The notes: a model not told the origin generated them from the sequence alone. A stretch of DNA of 64,000 nucleotides from Hydrocarboniphaga sp. (GCF_028291725.1 NZ_JAQGNT010000095.1:89001-153000); one strand, 5' to 3'; counted from the stretch's first letter, positions 26,090 to 35,016 are shown. A program made the numbers and translations.

Positions 26090-26503
26090 ATGAACGCCTT
26101 CCGCGGCTCCCGCACTCTCCATCTGATCGCGCTGCTGGCCTTGATCGCGCAGCTGCCGATGCGGCATGCGGCGGCAATGGCGCATGCGGGCAGCGATCCG
26201 CTGCTGCTCGCGTTCTGCGGCAGCGCTTCGCCGGTCGCGCTGCAGCGTCTGCGCGCCGCGGCGCCGCCGGAGTTGTTACAGGCCCTGGTCAGGACCGACG
26301 CTAAACAGAAGGCGGCAGCCCAGCCGGCTTGTGATTTTTGCGCCGGCCTTGCGGCGATGCAATTGGCAGCTTTGCCGCCTTCACAAATCGCGCTGTTTCT
26401 CAGCTCGGAAAGCGACGCTGCTTCGTCAGCGCTGATCGCCACGCATGCTGCGGCTGCGCCGGCAAGACTTCCGCCACCGCGCGGCCCACCGCTGAACGCC
26501 TGA
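26090..26503 (+). CDS. DUF2946-like small exported protein (first of two)
   Basis: 137 residues from the ATG at 26090. A signal or membrane helix (LHLIALLALIAQLPM) is followed by a chain with LAFCGSAS and a CDFC motif (CxxC) about 55 residues later. This pattern and the company of a PepSY protein and a TonB receptor suggest a DUF2946 protein, a group often linked to copper. Similarity is by pattern only. A second gene with the same spacing of Cys is at 27971. Function unknown; metal binding by CxxC is plausible. Confidence 0.6.
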   Translation: MNAFRGSRTLHLIALLALIAQLPMRHAAAMAHAGSDPLLLAFCGSASPVALQRLRAAAPPELLQALVRTDAKQKAAAQPACDFCAGLAAMQLAALPPSQIALFLSSESDAASSALIATHAAAAPARLPPPRGPPLNA

Positions 26504-26633
26504 TCCGATCGACGCGCGCCGGGTTTTGCCGGCGTGCCCTTCCATCGTGTTCCGGACTGCGGCGTGGCCGCCGGTCCGTCGGGAATCCCCATGTTGCTCC
26601 TGTGTTTCGCTGCCGGCGCGACGGCTGCAAGCC

Positions 26634-27974
26634 ATGTCGGCCGCTGATTCCGCGTCCGCGCGCGGCTGGCCGGCTTATCGCGCGATCTGGCGCTGGCATT
26701 TCTATGCCGGCCTGTTCTGCATTCCGTTCGTGCTATGGCTGGCGACGAGCGGCGCGATCTACTTGTTCAAGCCGCAGATCGAAGCCTGGATCGATCGCCC
26801 CTTCGATTCGCTGGCCATCATCGGCGCGCCGGCCAGCGCGCGGGCGCAGGTCGATGCCGCCACCGCCGCGCTGCCGGGTTCGCGCCTGCTCGCCTACGAG
26901 CTGCCGCCGGGGCCGCAATCGGCGGTGCGCGTGCTGCTGAAATACGCCGGCGAGGACTACCGCGTTTATGTGCATCCGCGGAGCCTGCAGATATTGAAGC
27001 TGGTGCGCGAGGACAGCCGGCCGATGCGCGTGATTTCCCAGCTGCACGGCAATCTGCTGATCGGCGATCGCGGCTCCTTTCTGGTAGAGCTCGCGGCGTC
27101 GTGGGCGATCGTGATGATCGTCAGCGGCCTGTTCCTGTGGTGGCCGCGCGGCGCATCGGGACTCGGCGGCGTGCTGTATCCGCGGCTGGGCGGCGGACGG
27201 CGGTTCTGGCGCGATCTGCACGGCGTCGTCGGCTTCTGGGTATCGGCGTTCGCGCTGTTTCTGCTGCTGAGCGGGCTGCCCTGGACCAAGTTCTGGGGCG
27301 GCAATCTGAAAGCGGCCCGCCAGTTCGGCAACGACGTCGTGCTGCGCCAGGACTGGCCTGGCGGCGGCAATGCGGCCGCGGCTGGCGAGCATGACCATGG
27401 ACCGCATCCGGACGCAGCGCCGGAGGGTTCCGGCGGCGACGCGCTGGATCGCGTTATCGCGAGCGTCGCGGCCCTGCATCTGGCACCTCCGGTTCTGATC
27501 GCGCCGCCGTCGCGCGGCGCTTTGAGCTGGACGGCGCGCTCCGACGCCCAGAACCGGCCGCTGCGCGTCACGCTGAGCATCGACGGAGCTTCCGGCGCGA
27601 TTCTTCAGCGCCAGGATTTTTCGCAGCGTGCGCTGCTCGACCGGATCATCGGCACCGGTGTCGCTGCGCACGAAGGCCAGCTGTTCGGCTGGCTCAACCA
27701 GCTGCTCGGCCTGCTGACGGCCCTGGGCCTGATCACGCTGTGCGTCAGCGCGCTGGCGATGTGGTGGAAGCGGCGGCCGGCGGCGGTGCTCGGCGCGCCG
27801 CCGCCAGCGGCCGCGGCGCACCTGGCCTGGAGTTTCACTGCGGTGCTGTGCGCGCTCGGGCTGCTGTTGCCGATGCTCGGCCTGTCGCTGATCGCGGTGC
27901 TGGCGATCGAGCGCCTGCTGCTGCGGCGCCTGCCGCGAGCGCGCCGCTTCCTCGGACTGCAGGGGCCGGCTTGA
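26634..27974 (+). CDS. PepSY-associated transmembrane protein
   Basis: 446 residues from the ATG at 26634. The start, WRWHFYAGLFCIPFVLWLATSGAIYLFKP, is the usual PepSY_TM first helix. HGNLL, a second helix (SWAIVMIVSGLFLWWPRG), a DLHGVVGFW helix, and two or three C-terminal helices follow. A His-rich stretch (EHDHGPH) lies in a loop near residue 260. Family knowledge: such proteins accompany TonB-dependent metal or siderophore receptors and may act as inner-membrane reductases. Its end overlaps the next gene by four bases (TTGA). Confidence 0.85.
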   Translation: MSAADSASARGWPAYRAIWRWHFYAGLFCIPFVLWLATSGAIYLFKPQIEAWIDRPFDSLAIIGAPASARAQVDAATAALPGSRLLAYELPPGPQSAVRVLLKYAGEDYRVYVHPRSLQILKLVREDSRPMRVISQLHGNLLIGDRGSFLVELAASWAIVMIVSGLFLWWPRGASGLGGVLYPRLGGGRRFWRDLHGVVGFWVSAFALFLLLSGLPWTKFWGGNLKAARQFGNDVVLRQDWPGGGNAAAAGEHDHGPHPDAAPEGSGGDALDRVIASVAALHLAPPVLIAPPSRGALSWTARSDAQNRPLRVTLSIDGASGAILQRQDFSQRALLDRIIGTGVAAHEGQLFGWLNQLLGLLTALGLITLCVSALAMWWKRRPAAVLGAPPPAAAAHLAWSFTAVLCALGLLLPMLGLSLIAVLAIERLLLRRLPRARRFLGLQGPA

Positions 27975-28360
27975 TCCGGAATCTGCTCCGGCTGTCGTTG
28001 TTCCAGGCCACTGGCCTGTCGTGGCTACTGCTCGGCTGGATCGCGCAGCTACTGTTGCCGCTCGTCCATCAGCGCTGGATGGCCGAGCGCAGCGGCGATG
28101 CCGGCAGCGCGGCGTTCTGCGGGCTGGTGTCATCGCGTGTGGTCGCCGGCTTCGCGGCGTTGGCACCGGCCGAGTTGAAAGCGGCGATGCGGCGCGCCAG
28201 CCGGCATTCGCCCGATGCCAGCTGCGAGCTTTGCGCCAGCGTGCATGCGCCGACGGCTTATCGCAGCCTGCCGTACCCAACGGGGCTTGTGATGTGCCTG
28301 GCGCGCGGATGCCCTCCGCGCGCCCGTTTTGATGCGTTCCCAACACCAAGAAAGCCATGA
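27971..28360 (+). CDS. DUF2946-like small membrane protein (second of two)
   Basis: 129 residues from a TTG at 27971 that overlaps the PepSY stop. One hydrophobic helix (LSWLLLGWIAQLLLPL) is followed by AAFCGLVSSR and, about 40 residues on, CELC (CxxC). The layout mirrors the gene at 26090. It ends in ATGA, overlapping the receptor start. The very tight packing with the PepSY gene and the receptor implies a common function. Function unknown. Confidence 0.6.
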   Translation: MIRNLLRLSLFQATGLSWLLLGWIAQLLLPLVHQRWMAERSGDAGSAAFCGLVSSRVVAGFAALAPAELKAAMRRASRHSPDASCELCASVHAPTAYRSLPYPTGLVMCLARGCPPRARFDAFPTPRKP

Positions 28361-30762
28361 ATCCCAGAATTCGAAAACCAAGCTCCCATGTTGCCGTTGC
28401 GTTGCTGCTGGCCTGTGCGCCGAGCCTGGCCGCGCGCGCCGGCGATGCGCCGCCGGCCGCGGTCGAAACCGCAGCGGCCGGAGATGCCATTCAACTCGAA
28501 ACCATCATCGTCAACGGCCAGACGGTTCCATCGCCCGAGCTGCGCACGCCGGCGGCGGTGGTGACGGTCGACGCCGATACGCTGAGCCGCTCGACCAATC
28601 TGATCAACACCGAGGACGCGCTCAAGTACCTGCCCAGCCTGCTGGTGCGCAAGCGCTACATCGGCGACACCAATGCGCCGGTGGCGACGCGCACGACCGG
28701 CATCAACGCCAGCGCGCGTAGCCTGATCTATGTCGACGGCCTGCTGCTGTCGACGCTGGTGAACAATAACAACGGCAACGGTTCGCCGCAGTGGTTCCTG
28801 GTGCAGCCCGGCGAGATTGACCATATCGACGTGATGTACGGCCCGTACGCGGCGGCCTATCCGGGCAATTCCTACGGCGCCGTCACCGAGATCACGACGC
28901 GCGCGCCGTCGAGGTTCGAAAGCGATCTGAAGCTCGGCAAGACGTTTCAGCCGTATCAGCAGTACGGCACCGATGAGCAGTTCAACGCCTACGAACTCAG
29001 CGCCGGAATCGGCGACCGGATCGGCGCATTGTCGTGGCGGCTCGGGCTGAATCACCTGGACAGCTACAGCCAGCCGGTCACGTATCTGACGATCGCGAAA
29101 TCCACGGCTTTGGCTGGCGAAGGCGATCCGACGATCAGCGGCGCTTTCGCAGATCGGAGCCGCACCGGCAGCGCGATCCAGGTGCTCGGTGCCGGCAACC
29201 TGACCCACACGCAGCAGGACAGCATCAGCGCCAAATTCGCCTATGACTTCAGTCCCGCGCTGACGCTGGGCTACACTGGCGCGTTATGGCAGAACACCGC
29301 GACGACGCGGCCGGACACGTACCTGAAGACGGACAACGGTGTCGACTACATCGGCAATTCCGCTGGCGATTCCGGCAAGGTCAACATCGACGGTTTCAGT
29401 TACAGCGCGGGCGCCATCGCGCCGCTGTACGCAAACGGCAGCACCGATCAGCAGCATCTCGCACATTCGCTGTCGCTGAAAAACCTTGGCGAAAAGCTGG
29501 ACTGGCAGATCCTGTTCAGCGACTTTTCTTACTTGAGGGATCAGTCGCGGAGTTCGATGCCAAGCTTCACTGGCAGCTACCAGAACGCCAGCGGGCGAAT
29601 CACCGACGCCGGCGACACCGGCTGGCGCACCGCCGATGCGAAGCTGGACTGGAAGCCGCAGGGCGCCGCGAGCGCGAACATCGTCAGTGCCGGCGTGCAC
29701 GCCGACCAGTACCGCCTGGGCAGCCCGATCTACGACACCGCCGACTGGTTCAGCGGCGGCAAAGGCGCGTTGTTCAGCGACTCGCGCGGTAAAACGCGCA
29801 CGCTGGCGCTGTGGCTACAGGATCGCTGGCGCTTTGCTCCGCGGTGGACCGCGATCGTTGGCGGCCGCTACGAAAGCTGGAAGGGCTTCGACGGCTTCAA
29901 CTCCAACCGCACGGGCTCGGCCGGTGCGTACAAGTACTACGAGGTCGATCAGCCCGAGGCCGACAAGAAAGGCCTCTCGCCGAAAGCCTCGCTGGCCTGG
30001 CAGGCGACCAATGCACTGCAGCTGAAGGCTTCGGTGGGCCGCGCGCTGCGCTTCCCCACGGTCGGCGAGCTATACCAGAACATCGCCACCGGGACCACGT
30101 TCACGCAGGCCGATCCGAATCTGAAACCCGAGGACGTGGTTTCCGGAGAACTCAGTGCGAGCTACATCAGCGGCGATACTGACCTGCGCCTGACGCTGTT
30201 TCAGGAAACGGTGAAAGATCTGCTGATTTCGCAGAACGCCTATCTAGATAAAGAGCAGACGATCACCGCGTCTTTTGTGCAGAACCTCGACAAGACCCGC
30301 CAGCGCGGCGTCGAACTCGCTGCGACGCGCAAGAACCTGCTGACACGCGGACTGGAGTTCAGCGGCAGCCTGACTTACGTCGACGCCGAAATCCTGCAGA
30401 ACGACAGTTACGTTGCGCCGATATCGACACCGGATGCGACCTCGGTCGGCAAGCGCACGCCGTACGTGGCCAAGTGGCGCGCGACGGTACTTGCGACCTA
30501 TCGCCCGGACGAACAGTGGGCGTTCACGCTGGCCGGCCGCTATGCGACGCGTCTGTACGCGACCGTCGATGGCAGCGATACCAACACGCATACCTATCAG
30601 GGTTTCGACGGCTACACGGTGTTCGACACGCGTGCCAGCTACCAGATCAACACGCACTGGTCGGCGGCGCTCGGCATCGACAATCTGAACAACGAAAAAT
30701 ACTTCCTGTTCCACCCGTTCCCGCAGCGCACCGCGTTCGCGGAACTGGGCTATAGGTTCTAG
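28357..30762 (+). CDS. TonB-dependent outer-membrane receptor
   Basis: 801 residues. It has a signal peptide (ending about residue 29, AARAG), a TonB-box-like ETIIVNG, a plug domain (TPAAVVTVDADTLSRS, followed by IDHIDVMYGPYAAAYPGNSYGAV) and a beta-barrel ending in aromatic Phe (FAELGYRF). It is the last gene of a four-gene unit with two DUF2946-like proteins and a PepSY protein. Substrate unknown; by company it could be a metal or siderophore. Confidence 0.88.
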   Translation: MNPRIRKPSSHVAVALLLACAPSLAARAGDAPPAAVETAAAGDAIQLETIIVNGQTVPSPELRTPAAVVTVDADTLSRSTNLINTEDALKYLPSLLVRKRYIGDTNAPVATRTTGINASARSLIYVDGLLLSTLVNNNNGNGSPQWFLVQPGEIDHIDVMYGPYAAAYPGNSYGAVTEITTRAPSRFESDLKLGKTFQPYQQYGTDEQFNAYELSAGIGDRIGALSWRLGLNHLDSYSQPVTYLTIAKSTALAGEGDPTISGAFADRSRTGSAIQVLGAGNLTHTQQDSISAKFAYDFSPALTLGYTGALWQNTATTRPDTYLKTDNGVDYIGNSAGDSGKVNIDGFSYSAGAIAPLYANGSTDQQHLAHSLSLKNLGEKLDWQILFSDFSYLRDQSRSSMPSFTGSYQNASGRITDAGDTGWRTADAKLDWKPQGAASANIVSAGVHADQYRLGSPIYDTADWFSGGKGALFSDSRGKTRTLALWLQDRWRFAPRWTAIVGGRYESWKGFDGFNSNRTGSAGAYKYYEVDQPEADKKGLSPKASLAWQATNALQLKASVGRALRFPTVGELYQNIATGTTFTQADPNLKPEDVVSGELSASYISGDTDLRLTLFQETVKDLLISQNAYLDKEQTITASFVQNLDKTRQRGVELAATRKNLLTRGLEFSGSLTYVDAEILQNDSYVAPISTPDATSVGKRTPYVAKWRATVLATYRPDEQWAFTLAGRYATRLYATVDGSDTNTHTYQGFDGYTVFDTRASYQINTHWSAALGIDNLNNEKYFLFHPFPQRTAFAELGYRF

Positions 30763-30787
30763 TGTGGGCGTGGATCGGGACAGGCTC

Positions 30788-31114
30788 TCATTCGCCGCTG
30801 CGTGCCTTCCAGTCTTGCCAGTAGCGCTTCGCGTGTTCGATGTCCTTCCTTTGTGTGGCCTTGTCGCCACCGGCCAGCAGGACCACGAGCGCCTTGCCGT
30901 GCCCGGCGACATAAATCCGAAAGCCAGGACCGTGATCTTCGCGAAGCTCGCTCACACCTTCTCCAAGCGGCTTGACGTCGCCCCATAGTCCGTTCCGCAA
31001 CCGGTTAAGCCGCTTCAGAATTCGCGCCCGGCTGGGGGCGTCCCGAAGACCTTCCAGCCACTCGGCAAACGGCACGCGCCCTTTGGGATCGCAGTATTCC
31101 TCAAGTTCAAGCAT
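30788..31114 (-). CDS. RelE/ParE-family toxin (HI1419/TIGR02683 type)
   Basis: 108 residues from the ATG at 31114; a GTG at 31150 is possible. It has the family core FAEWLEGLRD, ARILKRLNRLRNGLWGDVKP, GVSELREDHGPGFRIY and LLAGGDKATQRKDIEHAK. Family knowledge: these are HigB/RelE-like addiction-module toxins, usually directly upstream of an antidote. Here the toxin is the last of three minus-strand genes, with the antitoxin first and an unknown gene between, which reverses the usual order. Confidence 0.85.
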   Translation of the reverse strand: MLELEEYCDPKGRVPFAEWLEGLRDAPSRARILKRLNRLRNGLWGDVKPLGEGVSELREDHGPGFRIYVAGHGKALVVLLAGGDKATQRKDIEHAKRYWQDWKARSGE

Positions 31115-31165
31115 TGGCTTGCCTGCTGCTATCTTGGCGCTCCTCCGCACGGGCTCGATGACATT

Positions 31166-31606
31166 TCAATTCGTCCACTGGCCCGGTGTAGTCCTGCGCC
31201 CGATTTCCACTGCGCCGGTATCAGGATTGGGCCGCATCCACCACGGTGCGTGCTTTGCGGGATCGTGTTCGGCTATATGAAGAATTTCGGCTTCGTCGAC
31301 TTCGACCACATACCAGCATCTCCCTGGCGCCACTTCAGTGATCACCAACTTTCCGTCAGTCTCCACGAATCGGATTCTTTCCCGATCAAGTGGCTCATCC
31401 GTTATGTTTTCGCCAAATGGTTCCAGCTTCCCATTCACTGGAATGGACCTGAGAACCCGGCCTTGCAATTCTTCGGACCGAATAACGGATCGGTTTTCGG
31501 TAACCGAGTTGCGATGTGTGGTGGGCCCGATGTCTTTCGCGCGCGCTGCCTTTCCCCGACCACGGCGTTTGCTCCTGTCAGATTTCTGGACCTCGCTCAT
31601 CGTCAC
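31166..31606 (-). CDS. Unknown protein between the antitoxin and toxin genes
   Basis: 146 residues from a GTG at 31606 (with GGAAAG 6 bases upstream on the minus strand); ATG at 31600 is the alternative. I do not recognise it. The N-terminus is very basic (SDRSKRRGRGKAARAK), then comes an acidic, strand-rich part (ERIRFVETDGKLVITEVAPG, EVDEAEILHIAEHDPAKHAP) and WWMRPNPDTGAVEIGRR. No membrane segment and no Cys pair. It sits 30 bases after the antitoxin and 51 before the toxin ATG, so it is likely co-transcribed with both. Confidence 0.7.
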   Translation of the reverse strand: MTMSEVQKSDRSKRRGRGKAARAKDIGPTTHRNSVTENRSVIRSEELQGRVLRSIPVNGKLEPFGENITDEPLDRERIRFVETDGKLVITEVAPGRCWYVVEVDEAEILHIAEHDPAKHAPWWMRPNPDTGAVEIGRRTTPGQWTN

Positions 31607-31636
31607 ACGCTCTTTCCGGGCCGAAGCGATACTCGG

Positions 31637-31972
31637 CTACGCGGCCTGCCGGTCGACCGGCAGCACTGACAGGCGCAAGCCGAAAACCTTCAGAATTGCA
31701 GCCAGGGTGTCCAGGCGCGGATTCCCTGCGTCGGACAGCGTGCGATAAAGGGTTTCACGGCTCAGGCCTGCCTTGCTGGCCAGTGCCGACATGCCGCCCA
31801 CCGATTCGGCAAGATCGCGCAAGCCCAGTGTCAGCACTCGCGCGTCACCGTCTTCCAGCAGGGCTTCCAGATACGCGGCGCGGTCCTCGTCGCTGCGCAG
31901 GTAGCTCGCCGCATGGTAGGGCCGGGACGGGCTTTCGCTTACAGCCGCGCGCTTGCCAGTGTGAGTTCGCAT
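31637..31972 (-). CDS. HigA-like antitoxin (HI1420/TIGR02684 type)
   Basis: 111 residues. AAAGGA eight bases before fixes the ATG at 31972; upstream in-frame starts (GTG 32050, ATG 32035) fall in the promoter and operator region. The helix-turn-helix is MSALASKAGLSRETLYRTLS, followed by GNPRLDTLAAILKVFGLRLSV, the signature of the addiction-module antidote. It starts the three-gene cassette on the minus strand. It should bind its own promoter, where palindromic and repeated motifs lie. Confidence 0.85.
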   Translation of the reverse strand: MRTHTGKRAAVSESPSRPYHAASYLRSDEDRAAYLEALLEDGDARVLTLGLRDLAESVGGMSALASKAGLSRETLYRTLSDAGNPRLDTLAAILKVFGLRLSVLPVDRQAA

Positions 31973-31990
31973 GTTCGATGTCCTTTCGGC

Positions 31991-32044
31991 CAACGGAACG
32001 AGCTGATCGGGGCTCGACCCTGTTCCGTTGACCATGTTCCGTTC
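31991..32044 (-). promoter_or_regulatory. Repeated GTTCCGTT motifs in the antitoxin leader
   Basis: GTTCCGTT occurs at 32022-32029 and again at 32036-32043 (14 bases apart), and its complement AACGGAAC at 31992-31999 gives a 9-base inverted pair (CAACGGAAC against GTTCCGTTG). This cluster lies between the inferred transcription start and the antitoxin ATG. It could be a second operator or a leader hairpin. Confidence 0.45.
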
Positions 32045-32054
32045 GGTCACGGGC

Positions 32055-32084
32055 AGTGTAGCCGAAAGGCTACATGGAGGCCAA
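32055..32084 (-). promoter_or_regulatory. Putative toxin-antitoxin promoter with overlapping palindrome
   Basis: On the minus strand TTGGCC (32079-32084) and TACACT (32055-32060) are spaced by 18 bases, a fair sigma-70 promoter. A perfect palindrome TGTAGCC-TTTC-GGCTACA (32057-32074) overlaps the spacer and -10. A palindrome at this place is what an autorepressing antitoxin would bind. The strength and use of the promoter are inferred. Confidence 0.5.
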
Positions 32085-32133
32085 TGCGGCGCGAATTTTT
32101 CTGGGCCTGCGCGGATCGTTCGACGCGCCGGAA

Positions 32134-32163
32134 AAAGAACGGGCGCCGTAGCGCCCGTTCTTT
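32134..32163 (-). terminator. Strong hairpin terminator after the subtilase gene
   Basis: A perfect 13-base stem, AAAGAACGGGCGC (32134-32146) and GCGCCCGTTCTTT (32151-32163), has a 4-base loop. With the A-run before and T-run after, it can work on both strands. It is 23 bases past the subtilase stop on the minus strand, and separates that gene from the toxin-antitoxin promoter. Confidence 0.8.
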
Positions 32164-32185
32164 CCAGGGAATGAACCCCGCCCGG

Positions 32186-33409
32186 TTACGGCGATGCGTA
32201 CGCCAGGCGATTCGGTGAGCCGGTGCCCGGGTTGGTGACGACGCTGCTTGTTGCCGCCGCGGTGATCGCCGCGGCCACCTGCGCCGGCGTCGCGCCAGGT
32301 GTGGTCGTCAGATAACGCGCCACCACGCCAGCCACCAGCGGGCTGGCCATCGAGGTGCCGCTGAGCGTCGCCGATCCGGTGTCGCTCTGGTAGCTCGCGG
32401 ACACGATCTGGTCTCCCGGAGCAAACAGGTCCAGGCAGGTGCCGTAGTTTGAATACGAGGCGCGTGCATCGGTGCTGGTGGTTGCGCCGACCGTGATCGC
32501 TGCCGGCAGGCGAGCCGGTGATGAATTGCAGGCGTCGGCGTTGTCGTTGCCCGCGGCGACGACAACGGTCACGCCGCTGTTGATCAGCGAGCTTACGGCA
32601 TCGTCGAGCGTGGTCGATGCGGCGCCACCCAGCGACATGTTGGCGACCGCGGGCAGCGTGCGATTGGCGACCACCCAATCGACGCCGGCGACGATCGTCG
32701 AGGTCGCGGTCGAGCCGCTGCAGCTGAATACGCGCACCGGGTGTATCAAGGATCGCTTGGCGATGCCGTAGGTGGTGCCGACCGCGGTGCCCGAGACGTG
32801 TGTGCCGTGGCCGTTGCAGTCGCTGGTGTTGTTCGGGTCCGGCACCGGGCAGTTGACGCCGAGCAAGCTGCACAGCAGGCCGCCGTTGGTGTTGGGCGCG
32901 AAGTTATGGCCGTTGCCGACGCGGCCGCTGAAGTCGGTATGCGTTGAGCGCAGGCCGGTGTCGATCACGTAGACGTTGACGCCGCTGCCGGCGTTCGACG
33001 GGTATGAATAAGTACCCGACAGTGGCAGTGGATGCTGGTCGGTGCGGTCGAGGTTGTAGCCGGCGCCGGTCTGGGTGTCGACCAGATCCATCATCTGGTC
33101 CTGCTCGATACGCTCGACCAGGCGGTTCGCCGCCAGCGACTGCGCGGCGATCTCCGGCAGCCTCACCGCGAAGCCCTTGAGTGCATGATCGTAGACCTGC
33201 AGCAGTTCGCCGCCGCCGACATTGCCGACCAGGGTTAGCGCCAGCTTGCGCACCGGTGCCGATGTCGCATCGGGTTTCAGCACAACGATGTACTGATCGG
33301 CGATCACGCGGTTGCCTTCGGGGATCACCAGTGCAGCGGCGTGTGCCTGCATGGAAACGGCCGCAACGACTCCCGCGGCCAGCGTTGCCAGCCAAGATTT
33401 TTTATTCAC
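32186..33409 (-). CDS. Secreted subtilisin-like serine protease (S8, proteinase K type)
   Basis: 407 residues. It has a signal peptide (about 1-25), an inhibitor-I9 prodomain (about 38-105, QYIVVLKPD and GFAVRLPEIAAQSL) and the catalytic domain. Asp150 (VIDTG), His201 (GHGTHV) and Ser353 (GTSMASP) form the triad, with Asn288 (AAGNDN) in the oxyanion hole. Several Cys suggest extracellular disulfides. No C-terminal secretion domain is visible. It is a monocistronic gene with its own terminator. Confidence 0.92.
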   Translation of the reverse strand: MNKKSWLATLAAGVVAAVSMQAHAAALVIPEGNRVIADQYIVVLKPDATSAPVRKLALTLVGNVGGGELLQVYDHALKGFAVRLPEIAAQSLAANRLVERIEQDQMMDLVDTQTGAGYNLDRTDQHPLPLSGTYSYPSNAGSGVNVYVIDTGLRSTHTDFSGRVGNGHNFAPNTNGGLLCSLLGVNCPVPDPNNTSDCNGHGTHVSGTAVGTTYGIAKRSLIHPVRVFSCSGSTATSTIVAGVDWVVANRTLPAVANMSLGGAASTTLDDAVSSLINSGVTVVVAAGNDNADACNSSPARLPAAITVGATTSTDARASYSNYGTCLDLFAPGDQIVSASYQSDTGSATLSGTSMASPLVAGVVARYLTTTPGATPAQVAAAITAAATSSVVTNPGTGSPNRLAYASP

Positions 33410-33541
33410 GTCACTCTCCTGTCAGTAGCCGGCGGCATAGCGCCGGGCCGCCCTCCGTTAAGCGGCGGGCTCACTGTAGAGAATTGCCGCGCCAGGCGCA
33501 GCACCGGTGGAACAGGGTGCATGGGCCGATGGGCCAAGCGC

Positions 33542-34030
33542 TTACTGGATTCTGCGAACCCGCACGCGCGCGCCAGCGCCGTCCAGTTTCATGAAGTAGC
33601 TGCCGATGAAGTTGCGCTCGATCGTAACCGCCGGATTATCGACGTCGAGCAGGATCTCGCGATCGTCGATGTTCAGCCAGACCTGGCCGTTGTCGAGGGC
33701 ATAGCGGGCGCCCTTGCGGGCGAATTCGACGTGGCCGACGACGCGGGCCTTCAGTGCCTGCTCCGCGGGAGAATCAGTGGACTTGCGCTTGACGGTTTCG
33801 GCGCCGAAGTCGGCGCCGGGTGCCGCCGGAGGGGGCGCCGGCACTGCTGCCGGCGCGGCCGTCACCGCGGCGGGCGGCACAGCAAACAGCGCGTCGTAGC
33901 AACCCAGACGCGCCGCGTCGTCGGCGACGCCGCGGCACTGCTGCGGATCGGCCGCCGCCGCGCCCAACGGACCCGCGACGCCGATCCCCAGCAGCAGGGC
34001 CGCCGTGTGCGCTCTGCTGTACCGGCTCAT
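33542..34030 (-). CDS. Small exported protein of unknown function, coupled to lipA
   Basis: 162 residues. A signal peptide (about 1-27) leads to [18 protein letters not shown], a C...DxARLxCYD motif seen in several small proteobacterial exported proteins. It is followed by a Pro/Ala linker (about 50-75) and a basic C-terminal domain ([20 protein letters not shown] to RVRVRRIQ). The ATG overlaps the lipA stop by four bases (ATGA), so it is translated with lipoyl synthase, though no link in function is obvious. I do not recognise a specific family. Confidence 0.7.
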   Translation of the reverse strand: MSRYSRAHTAALLLGIGVAGPLGAAAADPQQCRGVADDAARLGCYDALFAVPPAAVTAAPAAVPAPPPAAPGADFGAETVKRKSTDSPAEQALKARVVGHVEFARKGARYALDNGQVWLNIDDREILLDVDNPAVTIERNFIGSYFMKLDGAGARVRVRRIQ

Positions 34031-35016
34031 GCGGGAAGAACGTGCGCCGCCTGCTGATCCGCGTGATAGCTCGAGCGCACCATCGGCCCGCTGGCCACAT
34101 GCGAAAAACCCATTTTCTCGCCGAGCACGCGCAGACGCTCGAACTCGTCCGGATGCGCATAACGCATCACCGGATGATGGTGCCTGGACGGCGCCAAGTA
34201 CTGGCCCAGGGTCAGCATGTCGACCTGGTGCGCGCGCAGGTCGAGCATCACTTGCTCGATCTCATCGATCTCCTCGCCCAGGCCGAGCATCAGGCCGGAC
34301 TTGGTCGGCACGCTCGGGTGGTAGCCCTTGAAGCGCTCCAGCAGGTCCAGCGACCACTCGTAGTCCGAGCCCGGCCGCGCCTGCTTGTACAGGCGTGGCA
34401 CGGTTTCGAGATTGTGGTTGAACACGTCGGGCGGCGTGTCCTTGAAGATCGTCAGCGCCGGGTCCATGCGGCCGCGGAAGTCCGGCACCAGCACCTCGAT
34501 GGTCAGCTTCGGCGACAGCAGGCGCGATTCGCGGATGCAGGACGCGAAGTGCGCGGCGCCGCCATCCAGCAGATCATCGCGGTCGACGCTGGTGATGACC
34601 ACGTACTTCAGGCCCAGTGCGGCAATCGTGCGCGCCAGGTTGCCGGGCTCATCGATATCCAGCGGCTTGGGCCGGCCGTGGCCGACATCGCAGAACGGGC
34701 AGCGCCGCGTGCAGATGTCGCCCATGATCATGAAGGTCGCGGTGCCCTTGCCGAAGCACTCGGACAGGTTCGGGCAGCTCGCCTCTTCGCAGACCGTATG
34801 CAGCTTCTGCTCGCGCAGGATGCCCTTGATGCGGTCGACTTCCTGCGACTGGCCCATGCGCACGCGGATCCAGTCCGGCTTGCGCAGCAGGCCTTCGGCG
34901 GGCGCCTCGACCTTGACCGGGATGCGCGCCATCTTTTCGGCGCCACGCAGCTTGACGCCGGCGACCACCGGAGCGGGACGGGCAGGGGCGGACAGGGGAT
35001 CGGCAGGGGGAGACAT
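34027..35016 (-). CDS. lipA: Lipoyl synthase LipA
   Basis: 329 residues. It has two iron-sulfur clusters: the auxiliary set [12 protein letters not shown] and the radical-SAM motif CTRRCPFC. The C-terminal RSSYHAD carries the Ser ligand of the auxiliary cluster. It inserts sulfur at C6 and C8 of octanoyl groups on lipoate-dependent enzymes. lipB, which often precedes it, is not adjacent here. A family A repeat lies 72 bases upstream. Confidence 0.96.
   Translation of the reverse strand: MSPPADPLSAPARPAPVVAGVKLRGAEKMARIPVKVEAPAEGLLRKPDWIRVRMGQSQEVDRIKGILREQKLHTVCEEASCPNLSECFGKGTATFMIMGDICTRRCPFCDVGHGRPKPLDIDEPGNLARTIAALGLKYVVITSVDRDDLLDGGAAHFASCIRESRLLSPKLTIEVLVPDFRGRMDPALTIFKDTPPDVFNHNLETVPRLYKQARPGSDYEWSLDLLERFKGYHPSVPTKSGLMLGLGEEIDEIEQVMLDLRAHQVDMLTLGQYLAPSRHHHPVMRYAHPDEFERLRVLGEKMGFSHVASGPMVRSSYHADQQAAHVLPA

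Noticed and set aside
31973..32050. N-terminal extension of the antitoxin from GTG at 32050 or ATG at 32035
   Set aside because: The extension covers the putative operators and lacks a ribosome site, whereas ATG 31972 has AAAGGA at good spacing and gives the usual length.
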